This document shows, one piece after another, positions 5,387 to 6,000 of a DNA stretch of 6,000 nt. How positions within the stretch are numbered: the stretch's first letter is position 1; the number at the start of each line of letters is the position of its first letter. Below the pieces are notes generated by a model, which saw only the letters and a list, made by a program, of their open reading frames with translations, ran no database searches and was not told the DNA's origin. The stretch comes from Filomicrobium sp. (GTDB taxonomy: Bacteria > Pseudomonadota > Alphaproteobacteria > Rhizobiales > Hyphomicrobiaceae). The position numbers and the translations under genes were made by a program. The stretch is from contig JAJFHK010000522.1 of assembly GCA_021775655.1 (NCBI GenBank), forward strand, positions 1 through 6,000, in the 5' to 3' direction.

Positions 5387-6000
5387 ATGAACGAGCAGGT
5401 CACGAAGGTCGCCGGCAACGAGCGCCGGTTGACGATTGCACGAGCAATGGCTGAGGCCACTGCTCAGGAGATGCGCACCGACCCTTCCGTATTCGTTATG
5501 GGAGAGGACATTGCGAAACTTGGCGGCGTGTACGGGAACACACGTGGGCTGCTGGAGGAGTTCGGTGCCGAGCGCGTCCGCGACACGCCAATCTCCGAGA
5601 CAGCATTCATGGGGGCCGCCGTCGGCGCAGCCTCCGACGGGATGCGGCCCGTCGTCGAGCTAATGTTCGTCGACTTCTTCGGCGTGTGCTTTGACGCCAT
5701 ATACAATAACGCGGCCAAGAACGCCTACTTCTCCGGCGGCAACGTCAAAGTGCCGATGGTTATGGTGACGTCGACCGGCGGCGGTTACAGCGACGGTGGA
5801 CAGCACTCGCAATGCCTCTATGCAACGTTTGCGCACCTGCCGGGGATGAAGGTCGTCACACCCAGCAACGCTTATGACGCGAAGGGGCTACTGACGACAG
5901 CCATACGGGACAACAACCCAGTCATCTACATGTACCACAAAGCTTTGCAGGGTATGGGATGGCTCGGTACGGAGCCGGGCGCTACCGTCCATGTGCCGGA
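5387..6000 (+). CDS. TPP-dependent dehydrogenase E1 component, beta subunit, 3' end beyond the window
   Basis: Partner of the alpha subunit, completing the TPP site. The ATG at 5387 follows GGGAGAG at a usable distance, and the frame stays open to the edge, giving 204 codons of a protein normally near 325-340 residues. Recognisable segments are RLTIARAMAEATAQEM (14-29), VFVMGEDIAKLGGVYG (35-50), DTPISETAFMGAAVGAA (66-82; the glutamate is the conserved TPP-activating residue), the central FVDFFGVCFDAIYNNAAK, GGQHSQ with the conserved active-site histidine, and GMKVVTPSNAYDAKGLL. This pattern is closest to AcoB and to bacterial PDH beta subunits. The gap of 59 nt from the alpha gene holds no promoter I can support, so the two are probably one transcript. 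Genes for E2 and E3 would be expected to the right. Confidence 0.92.
   Translation, partial: MNEQVTKVAGNERRLTIARAMAEATAQEMRTDPSVFVMGEDIAKLGGVYGNTRGLLEEFGAERVRDTPISETAFMGAAVGAASDGMRPVVELMFVDFFGVCFDAIYNNAAKNAYFSGGNVKVPMVMVTSTGGGYSDGGQHSQCLYATFAHLPGMKVVTPSNAYDAKGLLTTAIRDNNPVIYMYHKALQGMGWLGTEPGATVHVP

Overview
The window looks like chromosomal DNA of an alphaproteobacterium, most likely in the Hyphomicrobiales (Rhizobiales). The best taxonomic clue is the truncated gene at the left edge. It encodes an outer-membrane porin of the rhizobial Porin_2 type, with a mature start containing DLGGDCCADLEERVAELEAT and followed by RKGNRKVSLT. No rRNA, tRNA, CRISPR array, transposase or clear mobile element was seen.

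Layout: (1) 1-705, minus strand, is the N-terminal 235 residues of the porin; the gene runs off the left edge. (2) 706-919 is a gap with several inverted repeats. (3) 920-2500 and 2522-3082, both minus strand, form a two-gene operon. The first gene is a Tat-exported small subunit of the gluconate 2-dehydrogenase subunit 3 family, and the second is a GMC-family FAD dehydrogenase with a three-cysteine motif of the kind that holds a [3Fe-4S] cluster. No cytochrome c subunit is present. (4) 3083-4340 is a long divergent regulatory region with no convincing gene. (5) 4341-5327 and 5387-6000 (cut by the right edge), plus strand, encode the alpha and beta E1 subunits of a thiamine-diphosphate-dependent dehydrogenase resembling acetoin dehydrogenase (AcoA/AcoB).

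The most interesting feature is regulatory. Both operons have a good match to the sigma-54 (RpoN) -24/-12 promoter: TGGCACA-AGCG-TTGCG on the minus strand at 3187-3172, and TGGCACG-GCTC-ATGCT on the plus strand at 4242-4257. They point outward from a shared region of about 1.05 kb. A partly conserved 17-bp motif lies roughly 95-115 bp upstream of each. This suggests one regulon driven by an enhancer-binding protein: a periplasmic flavin dehydrogenase would oxidise an alcohol or polyol, and a TPP-dependent complex would cleave or decarboxylate a resulting carbonyl compound in the cytoplasm. Such a pathway, for example through an acyloin, is inference; the substrate cannot be read from the sequence.

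All coordinates and motifs were read by eye. No homology search, promoter scan or folding programme was run.
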